Both the position numbers and the translations under genes were made by a program. From Oscheius onirici (lineage: Eukaryota > Nematoda > Chromadorea > Rhabditida > Rhabditidae): a DNA stretch of 64,000 nt. This document shows, piece after piece, positions 15,927 through 27,006 of this stretch; the stretch's first letter is position 1; the number at the start of each line of letters is the position of its first letter. The notes beneath the pieces are model-generated. The model was not told the DNA's origin, made no database searches, and saw nothing but the letters and a program-made list of their open reading frames with translations. The stretch spans positions 6,696,064 through 6,760,063 of the forward strand of contig OW051468.1 of the NCBI GenBank assembly GCA_932521025.1. Direction: 5' to 3'.

Positions 15927-16455
15927 TTAGAAGCGGAGCTTGGTGAAGAACCATTTGCTCTTTCCGGTCTTGTAACGTTCCTCAAACTTGGCCTTGACAT
16001 CATGAACGGCTCTCCTCTTCTTCGTGGGGACCTTGAGGGCTTCCTGAATAGGTAACATAGCGAGAGGATCAGTGACCAAGTGAAGAAGAAAATAAAATAA
16101 CCAGATCAATGTACTCACCTTGTTAATGTTAGCTTTCTCAAAGGCAACATCGACTGTGTATCTGGTGGGAAGAATGTGCGAGTACGAGACGACCTTGATG
16201 AATGGCCTCAGCTTGTTGCGCTTCTCGACCTTCTTCTTGCCCATAGTCTTCGTAACCTAAAGACACGGATGTAAGTTCAAAACGATAAAAATGAAATACC
16301 TTGAGAGGGTATTTGTCGATACCAGCAATGATGGCATGAGGATAGGTTCTGTCGGTGGCGCCTTCGTCGTGAGCCTTGATGACGATAGCCTTGCGTCCGG
16401 CGTATTTGCCTCGGAGGACGAGGACGACCTTTCCGGGTTTCATAATCTTGCCCAT
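15927..16455 (-). CDS. rpl-27: 60S ribosomal protein L27 (eL27)
   Basis: Structural protein of the cytosolic large ribosomal subunit. Three exons (16455-16300, 16256-16119 and 16043-15927) sum to 411 bp, giving 136 residues, the usual eL27 length. The start reads [20 protein letters not shown], a KOW-type beta-barrel opening. Conserved blocks [16 protein letters not shown] and [16 protein letters not shown] follow, and the protein ends [11 protein letters not shown]. The introns are 43 and 75 bp with canonical borders. The ATG lies 7 bp after an ATTTACAG acceptor, and LSG1 ends only 106 bp upstream on the same strand, so RPL27 is probably the downstream gene of a two-gene operon and could receive an SL2-type leader. 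Identification is secure. Confidence 0.97.
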
Positions 16456-16561
16456 GTTGACCCTGTAAATGTGGTTATACAAATGACACAAAAGAAAGTG
16501 AAAGAGATGGCAAGTGGCACAAACCACAAGGGGCATTGGAAATAAGAAACAATAGGACTCT
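16456..16561 (-). promoter_or_regulatory. Intercistronic region with trans-splice acceptor (LSG1-RPL27 operon)
   Basis: 106 bp separates the LSG1 stop from the RPL27 start. Read on the minus strand it holds TATTAAA near the LSG1 stop, a pyrimidine-rich stretch including TTTCACTTTCTTTT, and ATTTACAG seven bases before the RPL27 ATG. This is the layout of nematode operon spacers, where U-rich sequence precedes an SL2 acceptor. Confidence 0.6.
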
Positions 16562-18434
16562 TTAATATGTTTGAACATAAACACGTCTAACTTTCTCCTT
16601 CTTATTTTTGTTGAAATGCTTCTTAGAAGAAAGCGGATCAGCAGATGATGGCACGGCAGTGCCCGATGGCTGGAATGGTAGATGTCCTCTTCCAGTCTTG
16701 ACGTGAGCAGAGGATGTATCAGCGACGAAGAAGTTGGTCTCCACTCGTTTGTCCACGGTCGAATGACCATGTAAAAGACCACGTTTTTCCAGTTGAGAGA
16801 GCTGAACTCGTCCAGTTGTTGATGGAGCCAGATCAGCAGGATACGTGATGGAATCGAATACATCTTGGTCTACCGATGGTGGGGCAGCTACCCATTTGAC
16901 TCTTCCGTTTACAACATCCTTGATCAGCATTCGAGCAGAACGTGAGCAATCTGGTACTCCGGAAGCAGACATGAAGCCTCGCATAAATGCAAGGGCCGTC
17001 AATAGGTTCACGGCTGAAGGTTCTTCCGACTCGGGCAGCATAATCGAGTACTTGTGCTCCAAGAAGTTCAGCGGCACACGAGACAGTAGGAGCGCAGTAG
17101 GTTTGAAGTGCTCTCGCATTTGATCGACAGGAAGAATGCCTAAAAACAATCATGTTAGAAGTATATAAAGTAAAGTAACCATTCAAGAACATCTCGTCTC
17201 TTCCAAAGGCGAACGAAGGCATAACGAGACCAGGACAATCGCACAAACACAGCTGGTGGTCAATATGAACAGTTTGAAAGTGCCGAGTCTTTCCGGGAGT
17301 TGCAGATACAGAAACCTTCTTCGATCCAACAAGCTTGTTGATAGTGGAGCTCTTTCCGACATTTGGGTAGCCAACCATTCCAACAACGAGTTGACGTTCG
17401 CCAGGCGCACCAGTTACATGGCCCATTTGTTTCAGTCGTGCGGCAAGTTCTTGTGGATCATTGATGATTTCTCCGCACGATGGTCCAGCTATCTCATCGT
17501 CCGTCTCCTCGTCAATCGTTTCAAGCTGCTCCAAAGCAGACCTTCAAAGAGAAGATATACAAGAATGAATACAACACGTACCAGAAAAGTGCACGGATGT
17601 TCTGAGAGTCGAAGTACTCCTTCCAATACCGCATCTGTTCAGGGGCAAGGAGATCGGCTTTGTTGACCAACAGCAGCACTTGTTTGGCTGGGTCGACTTC
17701 CGTGACATAAGCAGCTAGGTCCTTACTGTAGAAAAGCAATGGATTGCGAGCATCGACAATCTGTAGGTAGAGTATATAAAAATGTTATGGGCGTGGTTTA
17801 CCTGAACAACAATGTCGCTCCTCTCCACGACGCGCCAGAGCTCACGCCACATGTCCGGGTTTCTCTCAAATGGAGTCAGTGCCAAGCCGTCGACTTCTTG
17901 GAGCTCGGACAGGTTGTTTCGCCACTCGAGGAAGTTTTCATTTTCCAGACGGGTTAGCTCTTCTGCATTGTTCCAGTCGCTCTTGTGAGGACGTCGCGGA
18001 ATACGCAAGCGATGCTCGTACTCCTTCTGCAGCTCGATATTGTTCTTCAGGTCAACACGCGTAGGCACAACGATGGCCGTTTCTCTGAAAAAGAACCATT
18101 GATCTGCTGGCTATGAATAACGAATAAACTACAATCTAAGAACAGGAGCACTCACTAACTTCTCGAGCACTCGAAAGTGTTCCCTTTCGGCTGTGAATTC
18201 AGTTCCAGCAAGTTGAGCCTTGGCGAGAAATTCCTCCAAACTGGTCTCGTCGGTCACGGAGTCAATGTAGTGATTGATTTCCTTTTCCATAAAGGCAGGG
18301 TTTTCAATGTCATCTCCATCGTACTTGGCCTTCTGATGAGAACGTCTCGTCTTTTCACGCTCATTGCTGAGCGTATTTCCAAGAGTTTTGTTTAAACCGG
18401 TTGGTTTCTTGTTTGAAGGACGTCTTTTGGTCAT
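16562..18434 (-). CDS. lsg-1: Large-subunit GTPase 1 (LSG1)
   Basis: Cytoplasmic circularly permuted GTPase that acts late in 60S maturation and triggers release of the export adaptor NMD3. The start is [18 protein letters not shown] (ATG 18434). The middle has [34 protein letters not shown] and SDIVVQ. The permuted G motifs then follow in family order: G4 as LLVNKADLL, then G1 as [14 protein letters not shown], then PGKT, then G3 as DCPGLVMP. The basic tail is [14 protein letters not shown], and the stop is at 16562-16564. About six short introns are present. The first has its donor at AGATT/gtagtt and acceptor TTTTTCAG, which keeps the frame ([14 protein letters not shown]). Probably co-transcribed with RPL27 downstream. 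Secure family call; about 570 residues. Confidence 0.96.
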
Positions 18435-18840
18435 CCTACAATATGAAATTACGAGAATTTCATGAAAACCATTTTTAAAGAAGTAAAAAAGAAGTTTACA
18501 GCAGGAAAAACGTGTAAAAGGAGCAAAAGAACGAAGGAAAAATTTAGGACGTCGGGAAATGGCAGTGGCTCAAATGACTACCGTAATCGCTAATCGCGAC
18601 GAGACCAGGTTCCCAGTCCTTTAACACACTTTTGACTTGCCTTCAGCAGTAAGCTCCACTTCATTACTATTTTTCTTTACTTACTTTTGAAAATTTAAGA
18701 TTACTACACCTAGAAGCAAACTTATTCAACTGAAAACAGCACAGCTCTGTCCCGCGTTGCACTCGTCAGAAGTATTCGATTCTTGTCCTGATTTTATTAG
18801 TTCTCCCTGTTTCCATGCCGATCTCTCGATTATTCCAGTT

Positions 18841-18848
18841 TTTCAGTA
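18841..18848 (+). promoter_or_regulatory. Trans-splice acceptor before the L34-like gene
   Basis: TTTCAG at 18841-18846 precedes the ATG at 18849 by two bases and follows a pyrimidine-rich run. There is no room for a 5' coding exon in the required frame, so spliced-leader addition is the simplest reading. Confidence 0.55.
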
Positions 18849-19100
18849 ATGAATCTGCTGCAAGTGCCTTCTCTTCGCCACCTAGCTCTCAGATGGAACT
18901 GCCCATGGCACAGAAACAGTTTCCGACCCACGTATTTCCCGTTCAAGATGCACGAGAAGCTCAACGTCAAGACAGTAGAAGCCCGTACAAAAACACGAGG
19001 AGGACGTCTTATGCTGATGAGAAGAGTTTTGAGAGAACAAGAGTTTCTTGGCTACATTACCGAGCCCGCGAAATCGACAAAACCATCGTACCCGTTGTGA
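18849..19100 (+). CDS. Mitochondrial ribosomal protein L34 (bL34m) candidate
   Basis: Single-exon frame of 83 residues. From the tyrosine in RPTYFPFKMHEKLNVKTVEA through RTKTRGGRLMLMRRVLREQE, its spacing of basic residues, the small-residue turn (RGG) and the RR motif align with the bacterial/mitochondrial L34 pattern. The human protein is only slightly longer. The role would be in the mitochondrial large subunit. The start is chosen because of the trans-splice acceptor two bases upstream; a different-frame ATG at 18815 opens a 100-codon frame with no recognisable content. AATAAA at about 19121 fits its poly(A) signal. It is divergent from LSG1 across about 410 bp. A profile comparison would settle the family. 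Confidence 0.6.
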   Translation: MNLLQVPSLRHLALRWNCPWHRNSFRPTYFPFKMHEKLNVKTVEARTKTRGGRLMLMRRVLREQEFLGYITEPAKSTKPSYPL

Positions 19101-19146
19101 AGTCCGTAGATATGTAGAAAATAAAATTCATTCATTTCGCGGTACT

Positions 19147-19383
19147 TAGGCATGGGAACGGGCCCGGGCCGGCCAACCCCACCAGGGCCCGCTCCCCAGA
19201 CTTGGCCATCGGACCAAAAGTGAAGCTGGTCATATTATAGTGCATTTTAGCGCATTCTAGAAATCAAAGAATAATTATATTGTTATATTTTGCTGACCTT
19301 TTTCACTAAAAACGATGAAAAAATGCATTTTGGTCAAAAAACGCCTTTTTTCCAAATCTCGGCCCGGCCCGCTCCCTTGCCTA
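19147..19383. mobile_element. 237-bp non-autonomous hAT-like element
   Basis: The ends are inverted copies, TAGGCATGGGAACGGGCC on the left and TAGGCAAGGGAGCGGGCC read inward from the right. GCGGTACT occurs immediately outside both (19139-19146 and 19384-19391), a perfect 8-bp duplication as made by hAT-class transposases. There is no coding capacity. It sits between two convergent genes. Confidence 0.9.
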
Positions 19384-19502
19384 GCGGTACTGTTCAAAAA
19401 ACCATTTGATTGAAAAGAGCGTTTATTTGTTGTGACATGAACAAAATACAAGTGAAACATTCAAAAATTACTCGTAAAATCAAGCAACACTTCAAACCGC
19501 CG

Positions 19503-21407
19503 CTACTTCAGAGTTATGAGATTTATGCGCTTCTTGGCTTTCGGCTCTCCGCTCTCAGTGTGGTGTTGCTGATCGGACGACTGGGTTCGTCTGTAAAAGA
19601 CGAATGTTAATTGAAGACTGCTACTGTTGTTAGGATGACTGAATAAAAACTTACGAGGACAAGGGACTTCCTTCATTAGGTCTTTTCAAAAATCGAAGCA
19701 GTCCTCCTCCAGGCGTAATCGTTTTTGGAGTGCCGGGCAAGGTCTTGGTAGTCGTAGGTGTGGAAGGAACAGGAGCTGGTGCTGCGGTGGGTGTGGAAGG
19801 AGCCTCTTCTTCTAAAACAGATTTTGTTGGCAAAAAAACGACATACCTTTCGGTTTCTTCTCCTTCTTCACTTTTTTCTTGACAAAATGAGGCGACTCGG
19901 GACATTGGGGTAAGTTTTCAATTTGGCTGACTTGCACACCGAGCTGATTAATCTTCAATTTGAGATAGTGACAATATCCTTCCATCGATGATGCTACGAT
20001 GTTTTTGCCATCCCTGGACCAAGCGGCATCGCTCATATTGTTGTAGCTGATATTCTCGATCAGAGCAAGAGCATGCGGATGCTGGCTGTCGTAGATTATC
20101 ATCGATTCTCTTGTGAGCGCGAGCCAGATCACCCGATAAGGAAGTCTGAAAAAAAATTGTGTTCGAAAATGTGATAGCAAACCCAGAATAGTTGACTTTA
20201 GAATCCGGAACCAGGTCAAAAATGATAGGACAGAATCTAATACAAAATGTAGGCTTGGGAGACGGCAACAACATGGCTGGACGATCCCTAAACAATCGGT
20301 ACGATTGGCAAAACTTGAATCAGCCTACTTTTCCAATTCCCATCGTTTGAAAACATACGTGCAGTAAACATCTTCCGATTTGACTTCTAGACGACCGACT
20401 AAAACAAAATTTTCGGAACTCACATTTGTTAAATACCTGGAGCTACAACAAGCTGTCCGCATGGAGAGAAGGCACAGTTTCTGGTGAAGGTAGTGAGCTG
20501 ATCATCGTGGAAAAGTTTGTATGTCTGAAGCTTTGCAGTTAAAATGATTTACAGCATACAAACTTTTGCTTCAAGAGAAATTTGATTAAAGGTGATTTCC
20601 GGCAGTTCGCAAACTCCAAAACTTCGAATGCGAGTACCCTTCTTTGCACAGACAAGATCCATTCGTCGATCTGTAGACATTGTCATAATGTACTTTCCAA
20701 GAGGGTCGTAGGCAACACCATTCGGGAAATGTCTCAAGTAGCTGACGATGAATTGGCGTTTTCCTGCAAAGTTGAAGTTATGACCAAACGGTAACAGTGA
20801 CGAACCAGTGAGGGCTTCATGAACTTGAAGCGAATCGTCATTGGATACAGAGGCAAGATACTTTCCACAATGCGAAAAATCCAATGCTGTCACATCGCTC
20901 TCGTGATTGAAAACCTGGGTTAAGAGTTTTTTATTGTAGCACAATAATACTTACCTTGACACGAACCCAATTTTCCTTGTTTTGAGGGAAGTCTTCGGCT
21001 GGAGGAGCTGTGCAAGGTTGATCGGAAAGTTGCCAAATAGAGATCCGTCCATGAACATCCCCAGACGCTAGGACATCATCTAAAGTATGCATTTCTAAGT
21101 TTTTTTTAGATACGCTGACATTCAGCATTTTGTGAGAATTTGACCTGATTGATGGCTGCGTTATGTCCCTCGAGATTGGCCACAAAGTTTACGCAAATGG
21201 GAATACGATCTTCTTGCTCGTCATAATTGAAATCCCAGATTCTCACCTGAAAACTAATAATTTTTTTTTGAAATACAGCAAGCAAGCCTCATTTTGGACG
21301 CTGACTGTGGCGATTCTATAGCGGCCATTCTTTTTGACGGGATGAATGTCGACAGAAAGCAGAGCCTTTCTGTCGTGATAAAAAATCTCCGGCATGTAGT
21401 GCATCAT
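19503..21407 (-). CDS. chaf-2: Chromatin assembly factor 1 subunit B (CAF-1 p60)
   Basis: WD40 subunit of CAF-1, which deposits H3-H4 on newly replicated DNA. The N-terminus reads MPEIFYHDRKALLSVDIHP. WD repeats follow: RIATVSVQNE then RIWDFNYDEQ; LEGHNAAINQVKF; DVLASGDVHGRISIWQL; HESDVTALDFSHCGKYLASV; GVAYDPLGKYIMTMSTD; TRNCAFSPCGQLVVAPVG; MSDAAWSRDGKNIVASSMEG. The tail is Pro/Thr-rich with GGGLLRFLKRPNEG and ends AKKRINLITLK, matching the RRINLTPLK element of vertebrate CHAF1B. About ten exons are present; the last intron has donor TCCTC/gtaagt and the stop is at 19503-19505. ATG codons at 21407 and 21404 precede the one at 21395, so the exact start is uncertain. It replaces histones at forks, while SPT16 elsewhere in the window remodels them in transcription. 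The C. elegans-style symbol is my inference. Confidence 0.9.
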
Positions 21408-22030
21408 CTTTTTTGTTTTATTTTAAAAGGCTGGCATGAAGCCGAAAGGGTGCTCTGAAAACAGAAAATAGGAAGATGTTAGAGGGAGACGAGAGAAAAA
21501 TGTTGAGAAAACTTTTCACCAATTCCACAAATGACAAAAATCTCGATTTCGCGCGCTTATTGCCATCTGAGCGCGTTGACGCCGTTTGAAAAGGTTGAAT
21601 AAAATCTCGTGGGTTTTTACACTAATGCACGTTTTATTGGAAATCGTGACATTCGGCTCTGAAAAAAGGTGGAAACTAAAATAAGGTCAGACGTAGCGTC
21701 GGCAATTTGTCGTCATGAACATAAGCATTAAAGTTTTTGCGATCACTCGAATAGTCTGATTAGAAGTCTCAAATTTCGTGAGTACTACTATCTTGTCTTT
21801 TTGTTATAACTACTTTTCTCCTGTTTTTCAAAGTATCGATTCACACAATGGACATTTTTTCAAGTTTCTGACGTTAACCGAAGGTATGGAGCAAAGAAAA
21901 ACGAGAGCTGTTATCGAGGATCGCATGCATGCACAACTACTTGAAATGGTGGCATAATAAGAGTACGTACAAAACCCATATTTACTGAAAAAACTGTACA
22001 ATTCGTAAACTACAATCTGCCCATTATGGC
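21408..22030. other. Intergenic region, no gene seen
   Basis: AT-rich spacer between the CHAF1B start and the Mn-SOD stop, both on the minus strand. I see no coding frame, repeat or structured element. CHAF1B promoter sequence presumably lies here. Confidence 0.6.
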
Positions 22031-22802
22031 TTATCCACGGGCACTAGCATAACGCTCGCTGATGTTCTTCCAGTTGGCAATCTTCCAGATGGCCTTGATA
22101 TAGTCGGGACGAACGTTCTTGTACTGGAGATAGTAGGCATGCTCCCAGACGTCAATTCCGAACAGAGGAACCAGACCAGTTGTTGCCTCAAGAGGATCCT
22201 GGTTAGCACATGTGGCAATCTAAAACAGCAGCTTATATTTCTACTATAGTAAAATTAACTCTGAGATGCTTTCTCTTGGGGCAGTATCCGAGCCAACCCC
22301 ATCCGGATCCCTGGACACCGACTGAAGCGGTTGAGAGCGATTCTTGCATCTTCTCCAGAGAGCCGAAGTCTTTCTGGAAAATATGAGACTTAACGAGAAA
22401 ATCATGTTAGTTTACCTTGATAGCCTCCATGAGGTCCTTGCTCGGCTCACCGCCGTCCTTGGCCAAGTTGGTCCAGAAGATGCTGTGATTGATATGACCA
22501 CCGCCGTTGAATTTCAGACCACTTTGAAGATTGATGGCTTCCTTCACATTTCCTGTAAGCTTTGAGCTTTATGGCTGACCAAAATACTTACCTTTGGAAA
22601 CAGCATCACACAGCTTCTCCTCGATCTGATTCAGATTATTGACGTAGGTGGCGTGGTGTTTCTGATGATGCAGCTGCATGATTTCGGCAGAAATCACGGG
22701 CTCCAGGGCATTGTAGTCGTACGGTAGGTCAGGCAGGGTGTGCTTAGCACGGACGCTGCTGGCGGCGATTTGACGAAGAGGAGAACGAAGGACGGAAAGC
22801 AT
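22031..22802 (-). CDS. sod-2: Mitochondrial manganese superoxide dismutase
   Basis: Converts superoxide to hydrogen peroxide and oxygen in the mitochondrial matrix. The start [20 protein letters not shown] is a basic, serine-rich transit peptide. The mature part begins [20 protein letters not shown]. Metal ligands are visible in [15 protein letters not shown] (first His), in the exon with [13 protein letters not shown] (second His), and in [14 protein letters not shown] (Asp and His). The end reads [14 protein letters not shown] with the stop at 22031-22033. Four exons are present. Sequence is very close to C. elegans SOD-2/SOD-3, which supports nematode origin. The ATG directly follows CTTTGCAG, a likely trans-splice acceptor. 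Divergent from the WDR75-like gene across 334 bp, which must hold both promoters. Confidence 0.96.
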
Positions 22803-23136
22803 CTGCAAAGGAATTTTTTGTAATAGTCACAAGGGAAAACAACAAGTAATAAGAGACAATGGATATTTGGAAAGGTGTGAAAATCAAAATGAGGATTTTG
22901 ATTTCGAAGACACAGGAGCGAAGAAAACACGAAAATGGTGCAGTAAGATCCCGAGTTGCTCTTGTTTTTGGCGAAAATAAACAAGTTGTTTGTTCAAAAA
23001 CCCCGCAACTTTGGGATACCGTAGTTCTTTCAGTCCTTTGCGTATTCTTGGAGCGCACTTTCAACTCAGTTTCTTTGAAAAATTGTGGAGCTTTTTCCTC
23101 ATTTTATTTTCTTCCCTCACAAATTGCCTGTTTCAG

Positions 23137-24512
23137 ATGGCGCATTGGAAAGAACGCCTGTTTCCGGGAGCACCCATAGAAAATGTTGCATTCAGTAGAG
23201 ATAACAGGTACTCGGTTTAAATCTCAAATTTTTGTGTTTCAGAATCGTAGCCATTTCCTCTAAACATACAGTCACCTTGTTTCAATACAAGACAAAAAAG
23301 GATCCAATTCATCTGGACTGTAGCTCTCCAGTCGTCTCGGTATGTTTCAACTCGGCCGACGAGGTATTTTTCGTGTTTGACTGGAAAAAAACCTTAATTC
23401 AGTTCACAACAGTGACTGTGAACGGAGAAATGACGATTTGGGAGCTCCAAAACGACGAAATCGTAAAGAAGAGCTCACGGCGGGTAACGGCTTTCCCAGT
23501 GAAGTGAGCAACACTTTTATTCGACTTTATTCTGTGTATTTTCAGAAATGTTGTTTGGAGTCACTCGAAAAAGCATTCTGCTTGGGTGACAGAGTCAGAA
23601 AGGGATGCGAACGGTGATACGCTCAGCGTCTTGATGAACGACCAAACACTCGAAGCAATTGACACCGTACCGCGAAATCTTCGCAAGGATCAAGTCGCCA
23701 TTTCTGTTAGTTTGTCGTTGTTCGTAGACAAATTCCATTTAGGGCAAGTTTGTGGCCCATTGCGATGGAAAAATTGTCACTAAAATCGAGCTAGAGCGTG
23801 ACGATGACGGTGAACGCAAGGAAGTTTTCACATACGACTCGATTTTGCAAGGTTTTCGTTTACGTTATCCGAAATTAACCATTTTCAGGAATGACTGTCG
23901 ATGAGAATGCCAAGAACATATTTGTACGGGTTGCGGTTTATGGAGATACTATCGCGGCTTCCTTGAAATTCGGAAAAGTCTACATTTGGTAAGTCTTTCC
24001 TTCAGTTTGTCTTTGATTTTTCTTATAAAGGAGCAACATTGGAACTAAGCCCTTCACATTGGCATCTGCATACACACTTCATTGGCACAAGGTACGGTAC
24101 CATTTGATCGCAAAGCAAGCTCTTTCAGGTCTCCGCTCCAATGGTCATCACACCTTATGATGGATTGGTTAGTGCCGGAGCAGAGACGGTCCTGTGCAAG
24201 TGGAACTTAAAAGGCGAAAAAGCACCCACTTTGCTCAGTCGACTACGATCAGGCGTTACCAACGTCGTGCTCTCCGACGACGGATCTCTAGTTTCCCTAC
24301 TCATGGGTATGTTTGTAACTTTTGCGACCGCTCTTTCTCTTTTTTTTCCAGAAGATAACAGTCTCCAAATTGTCGTGCTTTCGTCCATGTCCATCAGTCA
24401 TACGATTTCAACAATCACTTACAGTACTCGATGTCCGCAGACTGTCTTTGCCAGGTACCGTAAAACCTTTATTAGAAGACCCGGGGCTTCTAATTTTCAA
24501 TCACCTCATTTT

Positions 24513-24543
<31 letters not shown>

Positions 24544-26228
24544 GAGGGGCTTATAATAGGGGGGGGGGGGGGGCTTCAAATTGAGGTTTTACGATACTTT
24601 GACGATTCTAACGACGCACTATGAGAGCTTGTTTTAGTGACCCTCTACTTCCTGGCACAATTGTGATGAACGGAACTCCAGGCTGGATCCAATGGTTTGA
24701 CCTCAGTTCTGGAGGCACAATGAATCAGGTATGTGATTTGCCCTTTTGTTTTCCAAATTGCTGATAGTTTTTTTCTTCAAGAAACGAACAATTTCAGGCT
24801 TGCATCTCCATGGAAAACGCAGTGGAAGGGGATGATGAAAACGGTCGAATTAGTCGAATTTTCCACCAGCTCGAGAATGTCACTCTTTGTCCAAAATCTG
24901 CGGCCTCGCTCGAGGCTCTGGTCAATTTCCCTCAAGATTACGTAAGCGATTTCAATTAAAAATTATAAGAGAGATACTGTTCAGAAACGTCTTCGATTCT
25001 GGAATCGTATCTCAGAATTTGATGCGGAAGTTGTCAACGAGGTCTCGGTTCCTCTTGATACGCGTTTCGTTAGTGGCAACCGCGGTGTTCCTTCGGATAT
25101 CGAAGAGGTTCGTTTTCTTCACTTTTTTCAATCTGTAATTTTCAGCTGTTCATTACTTGTAGAGAATCTGGAGCGATTACTGTATGGAATCAGAACGAGG
25201 ATAAGACCAACTGGTTCAAAGATGCTTCTCGAAGCAGAAGCTCTTGGCAGGTGATTCCTTTTTGTACATTTCTCAGTAACTGACTCCTAGAATACGCCAA
25301 TCATCGCAGCTTCTTCAATTACTGCCAATGGAACCTGGGCATCAGCCCACCTATGTCAAGAAAACTGTCATATTGTATTGTGGGATGCTTCAACAGTAAG
25401 TCTTTTTTGCGAAGTAGAGCGGTCGTAAACGAACACGTTTCGTTCGAGAACGTTTTGACTAGAAACGCAGTTAAAACATCAATTGGGAATCGTATTTAAC
25501 CCAATATCAAAATTGACCTCGAAACGCTTTTTTCTATCATCTTAATACGTTTTCCTTTTTACAAATCCCGTTTTCAGATGACAGTCCTCGAATCTTTCCG
25601 AGCAGACGGCATTTTGAGTTCTCTCGAGTGGGCCACAAACTCTCTTCTGCTCATCTCCACGTTAACCTCGGTCACGTCGTGGAATCTGGAGACGTTATCG
25701 TCCAAATGGATCGTAGAGCAGCCACTTGCCTGCTACGTCAGCGAATTGGGCTGCTTCGGATGGGAGAACAATCACGGTACCCTCTTTTGTAGAAGCTACT
25801 TTAAAATATTCCTTTACAGTTATTCAATTCGATCCATCAAACGGAACTCTTCTGGATTCCGTCAAATTCTCCTCCAATATTGAATCGCTAGTGGCCGTAA
25901 AGTATAGAGACACTATTGCGCTCGTGGCTAAAACTGAAAAAGTGCTCTAAATTATTTTAGAAGCAAACAATCTATTCAGGGACTAGCAATGCTCACAACG
26001 GGAGAAGACGAAGATGTCAATTATGTCCAGATCACCAAAGAAACGCCGTTCAGCCGTCTGGCCGCTATTCCTTCGGCTGCAGCTGTGAATCGTCCTGTGA
26101 AAGTTCGTGTGACGACGACCCATAATGTTATGAAGCTGCTGGACGCTCCCTGCCACGCCCTCCCTCCTCTTTCGCATCTTGCCCCGTTATTCATTTCTAG
26201 TTGTCTGGCTCCGCCTTGCGATGCCTAG
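23137..26228 (+). CDS. WD40 protein of the WDR75/UTP17 family (small-subunit processome)
   Basis: Predicted nucleolar U3 processome subunit needed for 18S rRNA processing. About 17 exons, each with good splice borders, join in one frame from MAHWKERLFPGAPIENVAFS (the ATG immediately follows TTTCAG) to the stop at 26226-26228. Two groups of degenerate WD repeats are visible, for example KHTVTLFQYKTKKDP, GEMTIWELQN, DGLVSAGAETVLCKWNLKG, LFITCRESGAITVWNQNEDK and NGTWASAHLCQENCHIVLWD. The C-terminus, LLDAPCHALPPLSHLAPLFI, matches the conserved WDR75 end in which a Pro-rich turn precedes a short hydrophobic helix. That tail is the main reason for preferring WDR75 over other WD40 families. One intron (24455 onward) contains a G/T-rich foldback element. 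Confidence 0.75.
24455..24597. repeat. Intronic foldback element with long T and G tracts
   Basis: GTACCGTAAAACC at the left and the inverse of GTATCGTAAAACC at the right (GGTTTTACGATAC) bound this segment. Inside lie CTTCTAATTTTCAAT, a run of T, and runs of more than ten G, then CTTCAAATTGAGG. The left end coincides with the intron donor (CCAG/gtaccg). Homopolymer lengths may be sequencing-limited. Confidence 0.6.
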
Positions 26229-26710
26229 TCTTACCGTTGTTATGTTATGTTTCGTTGTTATAAATTGTTGTTTTGGTCATTTTTTTTCGTAACAAAAGAT
26301 TCAGGGAAAGATGTGGAACGGAACAACACTTTTTTGTGACCTGGATCTGTTCGAAACTAGTATTAGCACAGATGAAAGCAATGAAAGATTGAAGTCTCGT
26401 GTACGACGACGTCTCCGATCACGTCATTTATTTACTTTGAAGACCAACTCCCTCACTCTAATAATCTTGAAAGTTTGCTCGCATATGACATCAGCCTAAG
26501 TAATCCATAGATTCTAGTCGAACCACACTAACATAATCCCATCTTCGTTCTTGTTTCGACAGTAAACAGTTCTCGTTTCGACTACTTACAAAGCGCGCCG
26601 CCTACTTATAAGAGACTTGTCAAAACTAAACTCTAAAGAGCCAGTAGTAATTGGACTATTGTAGCTTGACGACGTGTGTTGTGCGGATGGCTCCTCTTCC
26701 ACTTCTGCGT

Positions 26711-27006
26711 CTACTTTCTATGAGGCCAGCTGTTTCTACTTTTCAAACTATGACAGAACAGTTGCACGAGACACAGACAATCTGACAGTGCGGAGAGTAG
26801 CGCCACAGACACTCGCGTTCTTTTAAGTAAAGAGACGACAAAAGTGACAGTCAGTTCGTGAATCCGCCATGGACTGACAGCCTTCGAAAGGAGGTAGTCA
26901 TGCTCGGTCTTTCCCGGTTCCTTGGGTATCTCCTTGAATCCACAGCGGTGTTTGGTATAGTTCTTGGAGACCCTTGGACCATTAGGGGAAGACTGATAGA
27001 TCTTTC
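26711..27006 (-). repeat. Dispersed repeat family A, copy 1 (inverted)
   Basis: Read on the minus strand this roughly 290-bp segment matches copy 2. Shared landmarks include CCAAACACCGCTGTGGATTC, the GACCGAGCATGACTACCT region and CGCGAGTGTCTGTGGCGCTA. With copy 2 it forms inverted repeats about 1.5 kb apart. Confidence 0.8.
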
